NCBI GenBank assembly: GCA_965214125.1
Contig: CBDCBA010000014.1
Span: forward strand, 1-64,000
From: CBDCBA01 sp965214125
GTDB lineage: Bacteria > Planctomycetota > Phycisphaerae > Tepidisphaerales > Tepidisphaeraceae
DNA: 64,000 bases
Reading direction: 5' to 3'
Under the pieces are notes generated by a model. The model was not told where the DNA came from. It ran no database searches and worked only from the letters and a program-made list of their open reading frames with translations. Below are positions 27,500 through 37,063 of this stretch, piece by piece; positions within the stretch are counted from its first letter, which is position 1; each line of letters opens with the position of its first letter. Made by a program: the position numbers and the translations under genes.

Positions 27500-30106
27500 T
27501 CACGACTTCATGCCAACCGGAGCGGCCGCGGGAATGCGCGGGTCGTCGGGGCGCGGCGGGTCGGCGACGATCGCGTGCGCTTCCCAGAAGGCTTCGAAGC
27601 TTTGCCGGATGCTCCCGCCGGCGGCGCGGCTGATGCTCGCGGCCCGCATCGTCGCCAGCCGCGTCGGGTCGCTCAGCAGACGGTCCATCGCCTCGGCCCA
27701 GTCGGCGGCATGACGCGGGTCGCTCGCCCGGACCACCAGACCTGTTTCGCGGTCGACCACCGTCTCCTTCGGCCCGCCCGTGTCGCTCACAACCGCCGGC
27801 AGCCCGCACGCCTGGGCCTCCATCACGACCTGCCCGAGCGTGTCCGTGCGGCTTGGAAAGGCGAACAGCGTGCTCGTCGCGTAGAGCGCCGGCAGGACCT
27901 TGTCGTCGCAGAAGCCCGCGAAGACCACCGGCAACCCGGCAAGTTCGCGCTCCATGTCCTTGCGATACGGGCCGTCGCCGGCGACGAGCAGCGTCGTGTC
28001 CGTCCGCCGCTTCGCCAGTTGCTTGAAGGCGTCGACGAGCAGCGGCAGGTTCTTCTCCTTGCTCACGCGGCCGGCGTAGAGGACGACGTTGGGCGTCTTC
28101 TTAAAGTCGACGCCCACCTTCGCCATCGCGGCCGTGTCGCGCTTCTGCGGGCTCCACTTCGAGAGGTCAATGCCCGGCCGAATCGTCAACAGCTTCGACT
28201 CGTCCACGCCCAGGTCATTCAGCTTGAAGCGATACCCCGCGCTGCGGCTAAAGACGGCCTCGGGCACGCGGTAGAACCAGCGCATAAAGTGGGCGACGTT
28301 GCCCGCCTGGCGGTGGTCGCCGGTCAGTTTCTCGACGTAGGCCGGGAAGTCGGTGTGATACGTCGCCAGCACCGGCACGCGCAGCATCTTCGCCGCGAGC
28401 AGACCGACCAGGCCCATTGGCCCCGGCGTGCTGACGTGGATCGCGTCGAACTGCTGGCGGTCGCACCACTCGAGCACCTCCAGCACCGGCGGAATGTTGA
28501 CCTTCAGCTCGTCGTAGTACGGCATCGGCCGGCTGACGAGAGGCTCGAAGTTCACCCGGTACGGAGCGGCGTCGCGATCGTGGCGCAGCTCGTTCAGCGG
28601 CGTGCTCGTGTGGACGGTCAACTCGCGGCCCTTCTCGCGGGCGAGGCGGCCCATGTCGTTGATGAACCGGGCTACGCCGTTGACGTCGTCGAAGGTGTCG
28701 GTGAAGAGCGCGACCCGCATCTTGTCGCCGCGCCGGCGCACGTCCTGCCGCGTGATGTTGGGCAGCAGGCGACGCTCCTTGTTCTGGTGGAACAGGGCGA
28801 AGTAGTAGGGCGAGAGCACGAACTGCTGCGCCAACGCCGCGCCGATCGAATCGAAAAGCCCGACAAGGCTAGCGCGGTCGAGGCTGGTGCCGATCGCGTC
28901 GGCCACGCCGCGGCTGACGTCGCGGTTGACCGCGTTGACGAAGCGGAGCATCTCCTCATGGTTGCCCAGCGGCGGCAGGCCCCGGTCGAGCTCGCCCACG
29001 AGCTGCGGGTGCTCCGGGAGGCGGCGCTTGACGCTGTCGATGAACAGGTCCTTGATGAGCCCGCTTGTCTTGAACGGCTGGGGCTCGTCCTTGCGGAACT
29101 TGCCGACCACGCTGCGTTGGAGCTTCTTGACCTTCCCCTTCGCCGCCAGGTAGGCCAGTTGCAGCTTCCCCGGCTTGGTCCGCGCCCCGACGAACGCCTG
29201 AAGCAGCGTGGCCGCCAGGTTCGCGCTGTTGCCGCCTCCTTCGAGCAGGTGGCTCGTGTAGTACCGGACGGCCACGCCCCAGAACGTGTGGGCAAGCTTC
29301 ACGCTGCTTCCCGCCTCGCCGCCGGGCAGGGTGCGGCCGTCGCGGATGGCTTGCAGCACGTCGTCGGGCGTTTTGACGTCGCTCGGAAACTCCGTCCACG
29401 TGCGGCCGACGTTGAGCAGGCCGTGGTCGTCGCTGCCGGCGGTGCGGCCCTTCTTCCACGGCTCGGGCCAACGCGGCGACAGGCCGTGGACCCTGCTCAG
29501 CCGCTCGATCTCCGCCTTGTCGAGCTTGTCGAGCAGCGGCTCGAACGCCTCGCGGTGCAGCGGGCTGTGGGCGCCGTTGAGACACTCAAAACTCTTGAAC
29601 AGCAGCAGCAACCGTTCGAGGTGCCAGCGTTCGAGCTTGTCGTTCTGCCGGTAAATCGGGTGGGCGACGCTGTGGGCGAGGTCGTGCTCGACGAAGTAAT
29701 CGGCGACGGCGTAAATGTCGGGCGCAAGGCGTTGCAGGTCCGCGTGTTGCTCGGGCGTGTGGCCGTAGACGAGCACGTGCATCTTGCAGCCGTCGTCGGG
29801 GAACCAGCAGGTCAGCTCCTCACCCACGAGCACGCCGGGCATGCTGAGGATCTCGCGCACGCCCGCCTGGCTGTCGTGATCGGTGATGGTGACAAAGTCC
29901 ATTCCGCGGCGTAGCGCCTGGGCGTAGACGTCGCCGGGGCGGCTGTAGGACTCGGGGCAGCCGATCATGTTCAGCGCCGCCTCGCCGGTCTTGTTGGAGG
30001 CGTCGCTGTGGCAGTGCAGGTCCGCGCGGCGCACGCCGGCGCCGCCGAGGCGGTCGCTCAGGTCGAGCAGCGGGTTGAGGTCGCCGGAATCGAGGCGGTG
30101 GGGCAT
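27500..30106 (-). CDS. PHP-domain / GT4 glycosyltransferase fusion
   Basis: The 868-residue protein starts at the ATG at 30106, with GGAG upstream. The N-terminus is a PHP metal-dependent phosphoesterase-like domain: ADLHCHSDASNKTGEAA near residue 28, VTITDHDSQAG near 72, EELTCWF, and GSDDHGLLNVGRTW near 225. A helical middle region (270-460) follows. From about 480 it is a GT-B glycosyltransferase: MRVALFTDTFDDVNGVARFI, STPGPMGLVGLLAAK, LYAGRVSKEKNLPLLVDAF near 690, and MEAQACGLPAVVSDTGGPKE, the EX7E region. The GT half resembles mannosyl/glucosyl transferases for lipids. The substrate is unknown; the fusion is unusual. Confidence 0.85.
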   Translation of the reverse strand: MPHRLDSGDLNPLLDLSDRLGGAGVRRADLHCHSDASNKTGEAALNMIGCPESYSRPGDVYAQALRRGMDFVTITDHDSQAGVREILSMPGVLVGEELTCWFPDDGCKMHVLVYGHTPEQHADLQRLAPDIYAVADYFVEHDLAHSVAHPIYRQNDKLERWHLERLLLLFKSFECLNGAHSPLHREAFEPLLDKLDKAEIERLSRVHGLSPRWPEPWKKGRTAGSDDHGLLNVGRTWTEFPSDVKTPDDVLQAIRDGRTLPGGEAGSSVKLAHTFWGVAVRYYTSHLLEGGGNSANLAATLLQAFVGARTKPGKLQLAYLAAKGKVKKLQRSVVGKFRKDEPQPFKTSGLIKDLFIDSVKRRLPEHPQLVGELDRGLPPLGNHEEMLRFVNAVNRDVSRGVADAIGTSLDRASLVGLFDSIGAALAQQFVLSPYYFALFHQNKERRLLPNITRQDVRRRGDKMRVALFTDTFDDVNGVARFINDMGRLAREKGRELTVHTSTPLNELRHDRDAAPYRVNFEPLVSRPMPYYDELKVNIPPVLEVLEWCDRQQFDAIHVSTPGPMGLVGLLAAKMLRVPVLATYHTDFPAYVEKLTGDHRQAGNVAHFMRWFYRVPEAVFSRSAGYRFKLNDLGVDESKLLTIRPGIDLSKWSPQKRDTAAMAKVGVDFKKTPNVVLYAGRVSKEKNLPLLVDAFKQLAKRRTDTTLLVAGDGPYRKDMERELAGLPVVFAGFCDDKVLPALYATSTLFAFPSRTDTLGQVVMEAQACGLPAVVSDTGGPKETVVDRETGLVVRASDPRHAADWAEAMDRLLSDPTRLATMRAASISRAAGGSIRQSFEAFWEAHAIVADPPRPDDPRIPAAAPVGMKS

Positions 30107-30249
30107 GAAGGCTCCGTGACAGGATCGGCCAGCGGGCGGACCTCGTGCCGCAGCCAAGCCGGTGCCGACACCATACCGCGGCCGACAACGGTGGCACAAC
30201 GGGGACCCGCCGCACACCTAAAACGGATAAAGGCGTGTCAAGGTTCGGC

Positions 30250-31272
<1,023 letters not shown>

Positions 31273-31279
31273 GGACGGT

Positions 31280-31510
31280 TTACTTCGTGTTGAGGAAATC
31301 GTCGACCGTGATACCGCAGTCGCTGAGGATGTCCTGCACCAGTGACGCGGAGACATCGCCAGGATGATTGGGAATTACCGTGGTCGGCCCTTTCGGCGGC
31401 CTCCACCAGAACTCGTGACTTCCCTTGCCTTGCCGCTTAAGTTCGAACCCGAACTTCTTGAGTCGCTTCGTCAGCAGGCGATAGCTCACGCCCGCCAACC
31501 GCTTAGACAT
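31280..31510 (-). CDS. hicA: HicA-like mRNA interferase toxin
   Basis: The 76-residue protein has the compact dsRBD-like HicA pattern: the start SYRLLTKRLKKFGFELKRQG, then GSHEFWW with the catalytic His near residue 34, TTVIPNHPGDVSASLVQDIL, and the end DCGITVDDFL. HicA toxins cleave mRNA and are held inactive by HicB. The ATG at 31510 overlaps the end of the hicB gene by 8 bp. The longer frame to 31639 would run deep into hicB and is rejected. Confidence 0.85.
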   Translation of the reverse strand: MSKRLAGVSYRLLTKRLKKFGFELKRQGKGSHEFWWRPPKGPTTVIPNHPGDVSASLVQDILSDCGITVDDFLNTK

Positions 31511-31775
31511 TGGCCACCTCGACGACTGCATCGAGCTCGAACGCTGTGCCCGCTTCGGAACGCAGGGCCGGCGGTAGCTCCTGCCCGACCTCACGCCAGA
31601 AGTCGATGAGTTCGACCGTGAGCTCGCGGGCGAGTTCAACCGCCTCGGCAGGCGTGTTCGCGCGTGCGTTCAGTCCGGGCACGTCGGGGCTGCGCGCAAG
31701 GTACTTGCCGTCTTCCAGCCTTCGTACTTGGAGTCGAATGACAGCAGTATGGGATGCAGTTGTGGCGACGCTCAT
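31503..31775 (-). CDS. hicB: HicB-like antitoxin
   Basis: The 90-residue protein has the partial RNase H-like HicB fold: IRLQVRRLEDGKYLARSPDV then PGLNARANTPAEAVELAREL near residue 33, with an acidic C-terminus. No clear DNA-binding RHH or HTH tail is visible, so autoregulation may be weak. It starts 5 bp after the galK stop codon and overlaps hicA by 8 bp, so all are probably on one transcript. Confidence 0.8.
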   Translation of the reverse strand: MSVATTASHTAVIRLQVRRLEDGKYLARSPDVPGLNARANTPAEAVELARELTVELIDFWREVGQELPPALRSEAGTAFELDAVVEVANV

Positions 31776-31780
31776 GCTGC

Positions 31781-33004
31781 TTAGTCTACCACACGCGCCC
31801 CGTCCGTCGCCGTCGTCACGAAGGGCACCGTCTTCACGTCAAACTGCTCCCGCAGCGCCCGCGCCAGAACGTCCTGAACCGCGTCGGCGGCGTCGGGGCG
31901 GCAGAGGGTGATCGTGCAGCCGCCAAAGCCGGCGCCGGTCAGGCGAGCGCCGTAGACACCGTCGACGTTCTTGACGGCGTTCACCAGGGCATCAAGGCGA
32001 TCGCTACTGACTTTATAATCGTCGCGCAGGCTGTCGTGCGAGGCGTACATCAATCCGCCCGCCTTGGCGTAATCCTTCGCTGTCAGGGCGTCGGCGAACT
32101 GCTCGACACGGGCAATCTCCGTCACCACGTGGCGGGCGCGGCGGAAGGTGTCGTCGTCCATGGCGTCCTTCTTCGCCTCGACATCATCGGCCGACGCGTC
32201 GCGCAGCGAGTCCACGCCAAGCGCCTTCGCCGCCTGCTTGCAGTGTTCGACACGCGCGTTGTAGCCGCTGTCGCCGAGCTTGTGCTCGCTCTTCGTATCG
32301 CACACCACCACCGCCACGTCGTCCGCCGGCAGCGGGATGTGCGTCATCTCCATCGACCGGCAGTCGAGCAACATGGCGTGCCCCTTGCGCCCGCCGGCGA
32401 CGATCGTCTGGTCCATCATGCCGCACTGCACACCGGCGTACTCCTGCTCAGCCCGCTGGCAGAGCTTGGCGAGGGCCAAGTCGTCCATCTCGCCGCCGGC
32501 CGCGTGGAGCATCATCCGGGCCGCGCCGACCTCCAGGGCCGCGCTGCTGCTCAGGCCGGCGCCGACGGGCAAGCTGGAGATGAGCAGGACGTCCACGCCT
32601 GTCAACACCTCGCCACGCTCGCGCAGCAGGGCGATCGGCCCGCGGATGTAGTTGGTCCACGCCGGCTCGCCACGGCCGGTGTCGATCGTGAACGTGGTCG
32701 GACCATCGTCGTTGGCGTCGGTGGCGACGCGCACCTGCGCGTCGTTGCGCCGGCGAAAGGCGAACGTCACGTGCGGCTCGATCGCCATCGGGAAGACCAG
32801 ACCGTCATTGTAGTCGACGTGCTCGCCGATCAGGTTTAAGCGGCCGGGGCTCTTGACGATCTCGATCGGCGCGTCGTTAAGCGGGTTGCCGTCGGCGTCG
32901 TCCTCGCCGAAGACGCGCTCGAAGCGCTCGCGTACGCCGGCGAACTGCGGGTCGTTGCCGCTGCCGGGTTTCTCGTAACGGCCGGCGGGTTCTTGGTCGG
33001 GCAT
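31781..33004 (-). CDS. galK: Galactokinase
   Basis: The 407-residue GHMP kinase phosphorylates galactose at C1. GRLNLIGEHVDYNDGLVFP near residue 53 is the galactokinase signature. LPVGAGLSSSAALEV near 145 is the ATP loop, MDQTIVAGGRKGHAMLLDC near 200 holds the catalytic Asp, and LTGAGFGGCTITL near 367 is the third GHMP motif. It is divergent from tmk, with 59 bp between starts. No galT or galE is nearby. It heads a run with hicB, hicA and trpD. Confidence 0.95.
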   Translation of the reverse strand: MPDQEPAGRYEKPGSGNDPQFAGVRERFERVFGEDDADGNPLNDAPIEIVKSPGRLNLIGEHVDYNDGLVFPMAIEPHVTFAFRRRNDAQVRVATDANDDGPTTFTIDTGRGEPAWTNYIRGPIALLRERGEVLTGVDVLLISSLPVGAGLSSSAALEVGAARMMLHAAGGEMDDLALAKLCQRAEQEYAGVQCGMMDQTIVAGGRKGHAMLLDCRSMEMTHIPLPADDVAVVVCDTKSEHKLGDSGYNARVEHCKQAAKALGVDSLRDASADDVEAKKDAMDDDTFRRARHVVTEIARVEQFADALTAKDYAKAGGLMYASHDSLRDDYKVSSDRLDALVNAVKNVDGVYGARLTGAGFGGCTITLCRPDAADAVQDVLARALREQFDVKTVPFVTTATDGARVVD

Positions 33005-33063
33005 GGCTCGACGGTAATCCGTTGGACGGATGACGGGAACGCCCCGGCCGCCATAATGCCCGC

Positions 33064-33750
33064 GTGCCCGATGCAGACTGGTCCCAGCTCGCCGGCAAGT
33101 TCCTCGTCCTCGACGGCGGCGAGGGGTGCGGCAAGAGCACCCAATGCCAGCGTCTCGTCCGCTTCCTGCGCGAGCGTGGCCTGACCGTTCGCACCGTGCG
33201 CGACCCCGGCGGCACGTCGATCAGCGAGAAGATCCGCGACCTCCTGCTCGACCCCGTCCACGACGCCGGGTGGGGCATGGCCATGCGCTGCGAGATGCTC
33301 CTGTACATGGCCGCCCGCGCGCAGCTCGTGGCCGAAGTCATCGCCCCTGCCCTCGACCGCGGCGAGATCGTTGTCAGCGATCGCTTCGTCAGCTCCACGC
33401 TCGCCTACCAGCTTGGCGGCGACGGACTGACCGCGAGCGACATTGAGGCCGTCGCGAGCGTGGCCGTCGGCGGGCGCTGGCCGGACCTGACGATCGTGCT
33501 CGACGTGCCCACGCAAGTCGCACGTGAGCGGCACGTGCCCAAGCTGATGCTTTTCGACGGCGCCGCCGACGCCGACCTCGACCGCATCGAACGCCGCCCC
33601 AAAACGTACCACGAGCGCGTCCGCCAGAACTACCTCGCTCAAGCCCGCGAGCACCCGGACCGCTACGCCGTTGTCGACGCCGGCCAACCCGTCGACGCGG
33701 CGTTCGCCGGCGTGCTCGAAGCCGTAAGCTCCGTTTGTGAAAATGTTTGA
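33064..33750 (+). CDS. tmk: Thymidylate kinase
   Basis: The 228-residue kinase converts dTMP to dTDP. The P-loop is DGGEGCGKSTQ near residue 18. RDPGGTSISEKIRDLLLD near 47 matches the family EPGGT motif, with Asp in place of Glu. VVSDRFVSSTLAYQ near 106 is the DRF motif. A GTG start at 33064 is used. The stop overlaps the start of the next gene, as in the common tmk-holB pairing. Confidence 0.93.
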   Translation: MPDADWSQLAGKFLVLDGGEGCGKSTQCQRLVRFLRERGLTVRTVRDPGGTSISEKIRDLLLDPVHDAGWGMAMRCEMLLYMAARAQLVAEVIAPALDRGEIVVSDRFVSSTLAYQLGGDGLTASDIEAVASVAVGGRWPDLTIVLDVPTQVARERHVPKLMLFDGAADADLDRIERRPKTYHERVRQNYLAQAREHPDRYAVVDAGQPVDAAFAGVLEAVSSVCENV

Positions 33751-34693
33751 CGGCATCCTCGGTCACAACGCCGTGCTTCGACGCCTTGCCGCCGCCCTTG
33801 AAGACGGTCGGCTGCCGCACGGCCTGTTGTTCGCCGGGCCGATTGGCGTGGGCAAGGGAACCGTTGCCGAGCAACTGGCGATCGCGTTCCTCGGCGGGAC
33901 CGACGACGTCGCCCGCCGCGTGCGTGGCGGCAACCATCCGGATTATCACGTTGTCACCCGCCAGCTCATCCGCCACCACGACGCCACCGGCAAGAGCAAG
34001 GCGATCGACCTGACCGTGAAGGTCATCCGCCCCGAGCTCGTCGAGCCCGCCAACCGCAAGAGCATCGAGGGCATTGGCAAGGTGTTCGTCGTCGAGGAGG
34101 CCGAAACGATGAACGCCGCGGCACAGAACGCGCTGCTCAAGACGCTCGAAGAGCCGCACGGCCGAACGCTCATCGTCCTGTTGACCGATCGGCCCGAGTC
34201 GCTGCTGCCCACCGTGCGCAGCCGGTGCCAGACGTTTCGCTTCGGCGAGTTGGCGGAGGAAGACGCGGTCGAGGTGCTCGCGCGGCAGGGCGTGGCCGAG
34301 GAGGACGCGCGGCGGGCCATCGCCGTTGCCGGCGGATCACCGGGGCGGGCGAGGCGTTTTCTTGAAGACGGCGTCATCGAAGCTGCCGGCGAACTCTTTA
34401 ACCGCCTTGATGACGGAGCAGACATCAGCGGGTTTCTCGAACAGGCGGCCGAACGTCAGGCGGCGGCCGATCTGGAGCGCGATCCGCTCGGCAGCAAAGA
34501 CGCCTTCACGCGCAACGGCTTAACGCTCTACCTCGGCCTCGCCGCCGACCACCTGCGCCGCCGCCTGGGCGACAGCGACGACCCCGAGCCGATCTGCGAC
34601 CGCATCGACGCGCTCGCCCGCGCCGAGCAATACCTGAACGCCAACGTCAACGTCGGCCTCGCCCTGCGCCAACTCGACCTGGCGCTGGCGTGA
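33737..34693 (+). CDS. holB: DNA polymerase III delta-prime-like clamp-loader subunit
   Basis: The 318-residue AAA+ protein has FAGPIGVGKGTVAEQLA near residue 30 (Walker A), VFVVEEAETMNAAAQNALLK near 117 (Walker B and sensor region), KTLEEP, and PTVRSRCQTFRF. The four-cysteine zinc module usual in bacterial delta-prime is absent. It overlaps the 3' end of tmk by 14 bp (GTG at 33737; an ATG at 33743 is the alternative). It loads the sliding clamp with DnaX and HolA, which are encoded elsewhere. Confidence 0.88.
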   Translation: MKMFDGILGHNAVLRRLAAALEDGRLPHGLLFAGPIGVGKGTVAEQLAIAFLGGTDDVARRVRGGNHPDYHVVTRQLIRHHDATGKSKAIDLTVKVIRPELVEPANRKSIEGIGKVFVVEEAETMNAAAQNALLKTLEEPHGRTLIVLLTDRPESLLPTVRSRCQTFRFGELAEEDAVEVLARQGVAEEDARRAIAVAGGSPGRARRFLEDGVIEAAGELFNRLDDGADISGFLEQAAERQAAADLERDPLGSKDAFTRNGLTLYLGLAADHLRRRLGDSDDPEPICDRIDALARAEQYLNANVNVGLALRQLDLALA

Positions 34694-34720
34694 ACTCCCA
34701 GATCATCCCAATTCACCAAG

Positions 34721-34790
34721 GTAGCTGCGGGCCCACGGCCCGCAGTCTGGCACACGCGCAGCAGACTGGGGGCCGTGGGCCCGCAGCTAC
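34721..34790. terminator. 20-bp perfect palindrome between convergent genes
   Basis: The arms at 34721-34740 and 34771-34790 are exact inverted repeats and pairing continues inward (CAGTCTG / CAGACTG). Each arm starts as its own hairpin (GCGGGCC-CAC-GGCCCGC). It is placed between convergent holB and mutY and overlaps the mutY stop codon. Confidence 0.65.
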
Positions 34791-35809
34791 TCGAGCTTAC
34801 CAATCGCTCGCGCCGCGAGTTGCGGCTTGCTCATCGGCAGCGCGTCAAGATCCGTGTCCCTCGCCCACCGCGTGCCTATTGGAGCCGGGCCACTGAACGC
34901 GGCGTCGAGCACGCGGAAGTGGTACCGCCGGTGCGTCAGACCGTGCATGACGACGCCGACTTCCATCGACGTGCCAACCTCCACCGGCGGCGGCTCGCCG
35001 CGCGGGCGTGTGACGAACTGCCAAAGGTTTGCCCACCGCCCCGTCGCCGGCCGCTGTTCGACCAGCCACTCATCGCGCGTGTTGCGGATGCGAAAGACGT
35101 CGCGCTCGATCAGCGGCGTCTTTTTCTGCTTCTTCGGCGGCGGGATCGACTGCTGCACGCCCGCCGCCCTCGCGGCGCAGAAGTCGGCGACCGGGCAGAT
35201 CAGGCAGTGCGGCTCGCGCGGGATGCACACCGTCGCCCCCAGCTCCATCATCGCGCTGTTGAAGTCGCCCGGCCGCTCGCGATGCAGCACCTCCTCCGCC
35301 CGCGCCCAAAGCCGCTTCTGAACGGGCGCCTGTCGCGCATCGCCCTCGACTCGATCGAGCCGACAGAGGACGCGCATGACGTTGCCGTCGAGGATCGGCG
35401 CCGGCACGTTGTGGGCGATGCTCGCGATCGCCCCTGCGCTGTACCGCCCGACGCCGGGGAGCGCGAGCAGTGCGTCCACCGTGCGCGGCACCTCGCCGCC
35501 GAAGTCGCTCACAATCCTCTGCGCCGCCGCGCGCAGATTGCGGGCCCGCGAGTAGTAGCCAAGGCCTTGCCAGAGGCGAAGCACCGTCTGCTCGTCGGCC
35601 TCGGCGAGCGACGCCAGCGTCGGGAGTTCCTCCATGAACCGCAGGAAGTAAGGCCTCGCCGCCTTTACCTGCGTCTGTTGCAGCATCGCCTCGCTGACGA
35701 GCACGCGGTACGGCGTGCGCCCCTCGCCACGCCACGGCAGGTCGCGGGCGCTGGCGTCGTACCACGCGAGCAGCCGGCGGCGGAACTCGGGCAGGTCGGC
35801 GTCGTCCAA
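34787..35809 (-). CDS. mutY: A/G-specific adenine glycosylase
   Basis: The 340-residue enzyme removes adenine mispaired with 8-oxoguanine. The catalytic Glu is in VSEAMLQQTQV near residue 38. The helix-hairpin-helix is LPGVGRYSAGAIAS near 115, with DGNVMRV following. The 4Fe-4S cluster motif is C-x6-C-x2-C-x5-C (CIPREPHCLICPVADFC near 195). The C-terminal NUDIX-like domain (IRNTRDEWLVEQRP) senses 8-oxoG. All key parts are present. Confidence 0.95.
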   Translation of the reverse strand: MDDADLPEFRRRLLAWYDASARDLPWRGEGRTPYRVLVSEAMLQQTQVKAARPYFLRFMEELPTLASLAEADEQTVLRLWQGLGYYSRARNLRAAAQRIVSDFGGEVPRTVDALLALPGVGRYSAGAIASIAHNVPAPILDGNVMRVLCRLDRVEGDARQAPVQKRLWARAEEVLHRERPGDFNSAMMELGATVCIPREPHCLICPVADFCAARAAGVQQSIPPPKKQKKTPLIERDVFRIRNTRDEWLVEQRPATGRWANLWQFVTRPRGEPPPVEVGTSMEVGVVMHGLTHRRYHFRVLDAAFSGPAPIGTRWARDTDLDALPMSKPQLAARAIGKLE

Positions 35810-35904
35810 CGGCAGACGGTAGAGCAGGCAAGGCCGGACACAATCCGTTCATTGCCAGTGCATCCATGTACAACCAGTGTCCATCTGATGCTGCGGTCCT
35901 CTCT

Positions 35905-35961
35905 TGCCAAGGCCGATATGAGGCTACTACAGGCGGTTTCAGCCTTGGCACGCTCCGTGCT
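35905..35961 (+). promoter_or_regulatory. Strong sigma-54 promoter candidate with overlapping inverted repeat
   Basis: YTGGCACG-N4-nTGCTTT occurs at about 35946-35963, with GG at 35947-35948 and GC at 35959-35960, exactly 10 bp apart. There is one mismatch to the -12 consensus. A 9-bp inverted repeat (TGCCAAGGC at 35905-35913, GCCTTGGCA at 35942-35950) overlaps the -24 box. The start codon of the next gene is only about 15 bp beyond the -12 box. Confidence 0.5.
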
Positions 35962-35975
35962 TTAGGTGGATCGAC

Positions 35976-36359
35976 ATGAGCCCGATCGACCTCAATCTTC
36001 TCGCCTGCTGGGGCGGCTTCCTGATGGGCGGCGTCAGCGGGGCGATGCTCGGGATGGGGTTCGCGAGGGAGCAGTTCGCCGGCGGCTACGGCTCGTGGCC
36101 GCGCCGGCTGATGCGCCTCGGCCACATTGCCTTCTTCGGCATCGGCCTGCTGAACCTGAGCTTCGCCGTCACCACGCTCTTCCCCGGCTGGAGCACGCCC
36201 CCCGCGTGGTCCGCCTACGCGCTGGCGTCGGCGATCGTGCTGATGCCCGGCATCTGCTTCCTGAGCGCCTGGAAGAAGCCGCTACGCCACCTGTTCTTCC
36301 TGCCCGTTCTGGCCGTGCTGATCGGCGTGGGCGGGATGTTGTGGGGGAGGGTGGCGTGA
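35976..36359 (+). CDS. Small integral membrane protein, hypothetical
   Basis: The 127-residue protein has four hydrophobic segments (about 7-27, 45-66, 78-98, 103-123) and little else. I do not recognise a family. It is the first gene of a three-gene unit whose members overlap by 4 bp each (with the lipoprotein and radical-SAM genes), so a joint role is likely. It lies immediately downstream of the sigma-54 promoter candidate. Confidence 0.65.
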   Translation: MSPIDLNLLACWGGFLMGGVSGAMLGMGFAREQFAGGYGSWPRRLMRLGHIAFFGIGLLNLSFAVTTLFPGWSTPPAWSAYALASAIVLMPGICFLSAWKKPLRHLFFLPVLAVLIGVGGMLWGRVA

Positions 36360-37063
36360 ACATCCTCCTCGGCATCGTGACTTTGGTGCTGGTGCTTCCA
36401 AGCGTCGGCTGCACGCTCACCCGCCAAGTCGTCGGACCAGCGTCGCCAGCGGTACGGGTGCGGTCGGTCGAGCTTGCCCGCCAGGGCGAGGCGGCGATCC
36501 TGCTCATCACGGCGAGGGATGAATCGAAGTGCTACACGTACAAGCTGCCACTCGACGCGCGCCTTCGCCCGCCGGCACCGCTCACCGTAGCCGAGTGGGC
36601 GGGCCTTTCACTCGAGGAACTGCGGGCGGCTTCGCTATCAGAGCGGGTTTACGCGCGGGTGCGTGACGTGAAGCGTCAGACTGCGTCGCGAGTGCGGCTT
36701 GTCGACGCTCAGTCTGCTTTCGCGACGCTGCCGACGCGCTGTGAGTTCTACACGCTGCCGGGCGACGTGCTGGCCATCTTCTATGAGGAGAATCCGTCAC
36801 CAAAGTCTCACGCGGAATACCTTCCAAAGCAGGTTGTTCTCCTTCCGCTCAAGCTTCCGCGGCCACTTCCGGATCGGGTGCGTGCGACGCTCATCGCCGT
36901 CCCGCTGGCACCGCTTGCCGCCGCCGCCGACACCGCATTATTCGCCGCCTTCGGGCTGCCGGCCGCGGTCTTCTACACGAGCATCGGCGAGCCGGAGCTT
37001 CTGCGTTTCTCCTACTCCGAGCGACGACCTGATCCCTTGTTCCCCGAACAAGTCAAACCATGA
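36356..37063 (+). CDS. Hypothetical lipoprotein
   Basis: The 235-residue product has a GTG start at 36356 that overlaps the upstream stop. The N-terminus, NILLGIVTLVLVLPSVGC, is a lipoprotein signal peptide with lipobox VGC near residue 18. The mature part is beta-rich with no recognised domain, and a hydrophobic stretch near 180-200 (LAAAADTALFAAFGLPAAVF) may be membrane-associated. It overlaps the radical-SAM gene by 4 bp (ATGA). Confidence 0.65.
   Translation: MNILLGIVTLVLVLPSVGCTLTRQVVGPASPAVRVRSVELARQGEAAILLITARDESKCYTYKLPLDARLRPPAPLTVAEWAGLSLEELRAASLSERVYARVRDVKRQTASRVRLVDAQSAFATLPTRCEFYTLPGDVLAIFYEENPSPKSHAEYLPKQVVLLPLKLPRPLPDRVRATLIAVPLAPLAAAADTALFAAFGLPAAVFYTSIGEPELLRFSYSERRPDPLFPEQVKP

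Noticed and set aside
27476..29914. 812-codon plus-strand frame opposite the PHP-GT4 gene
   Set aside because: Shadow of a gene with intact motifs on the minus strand.
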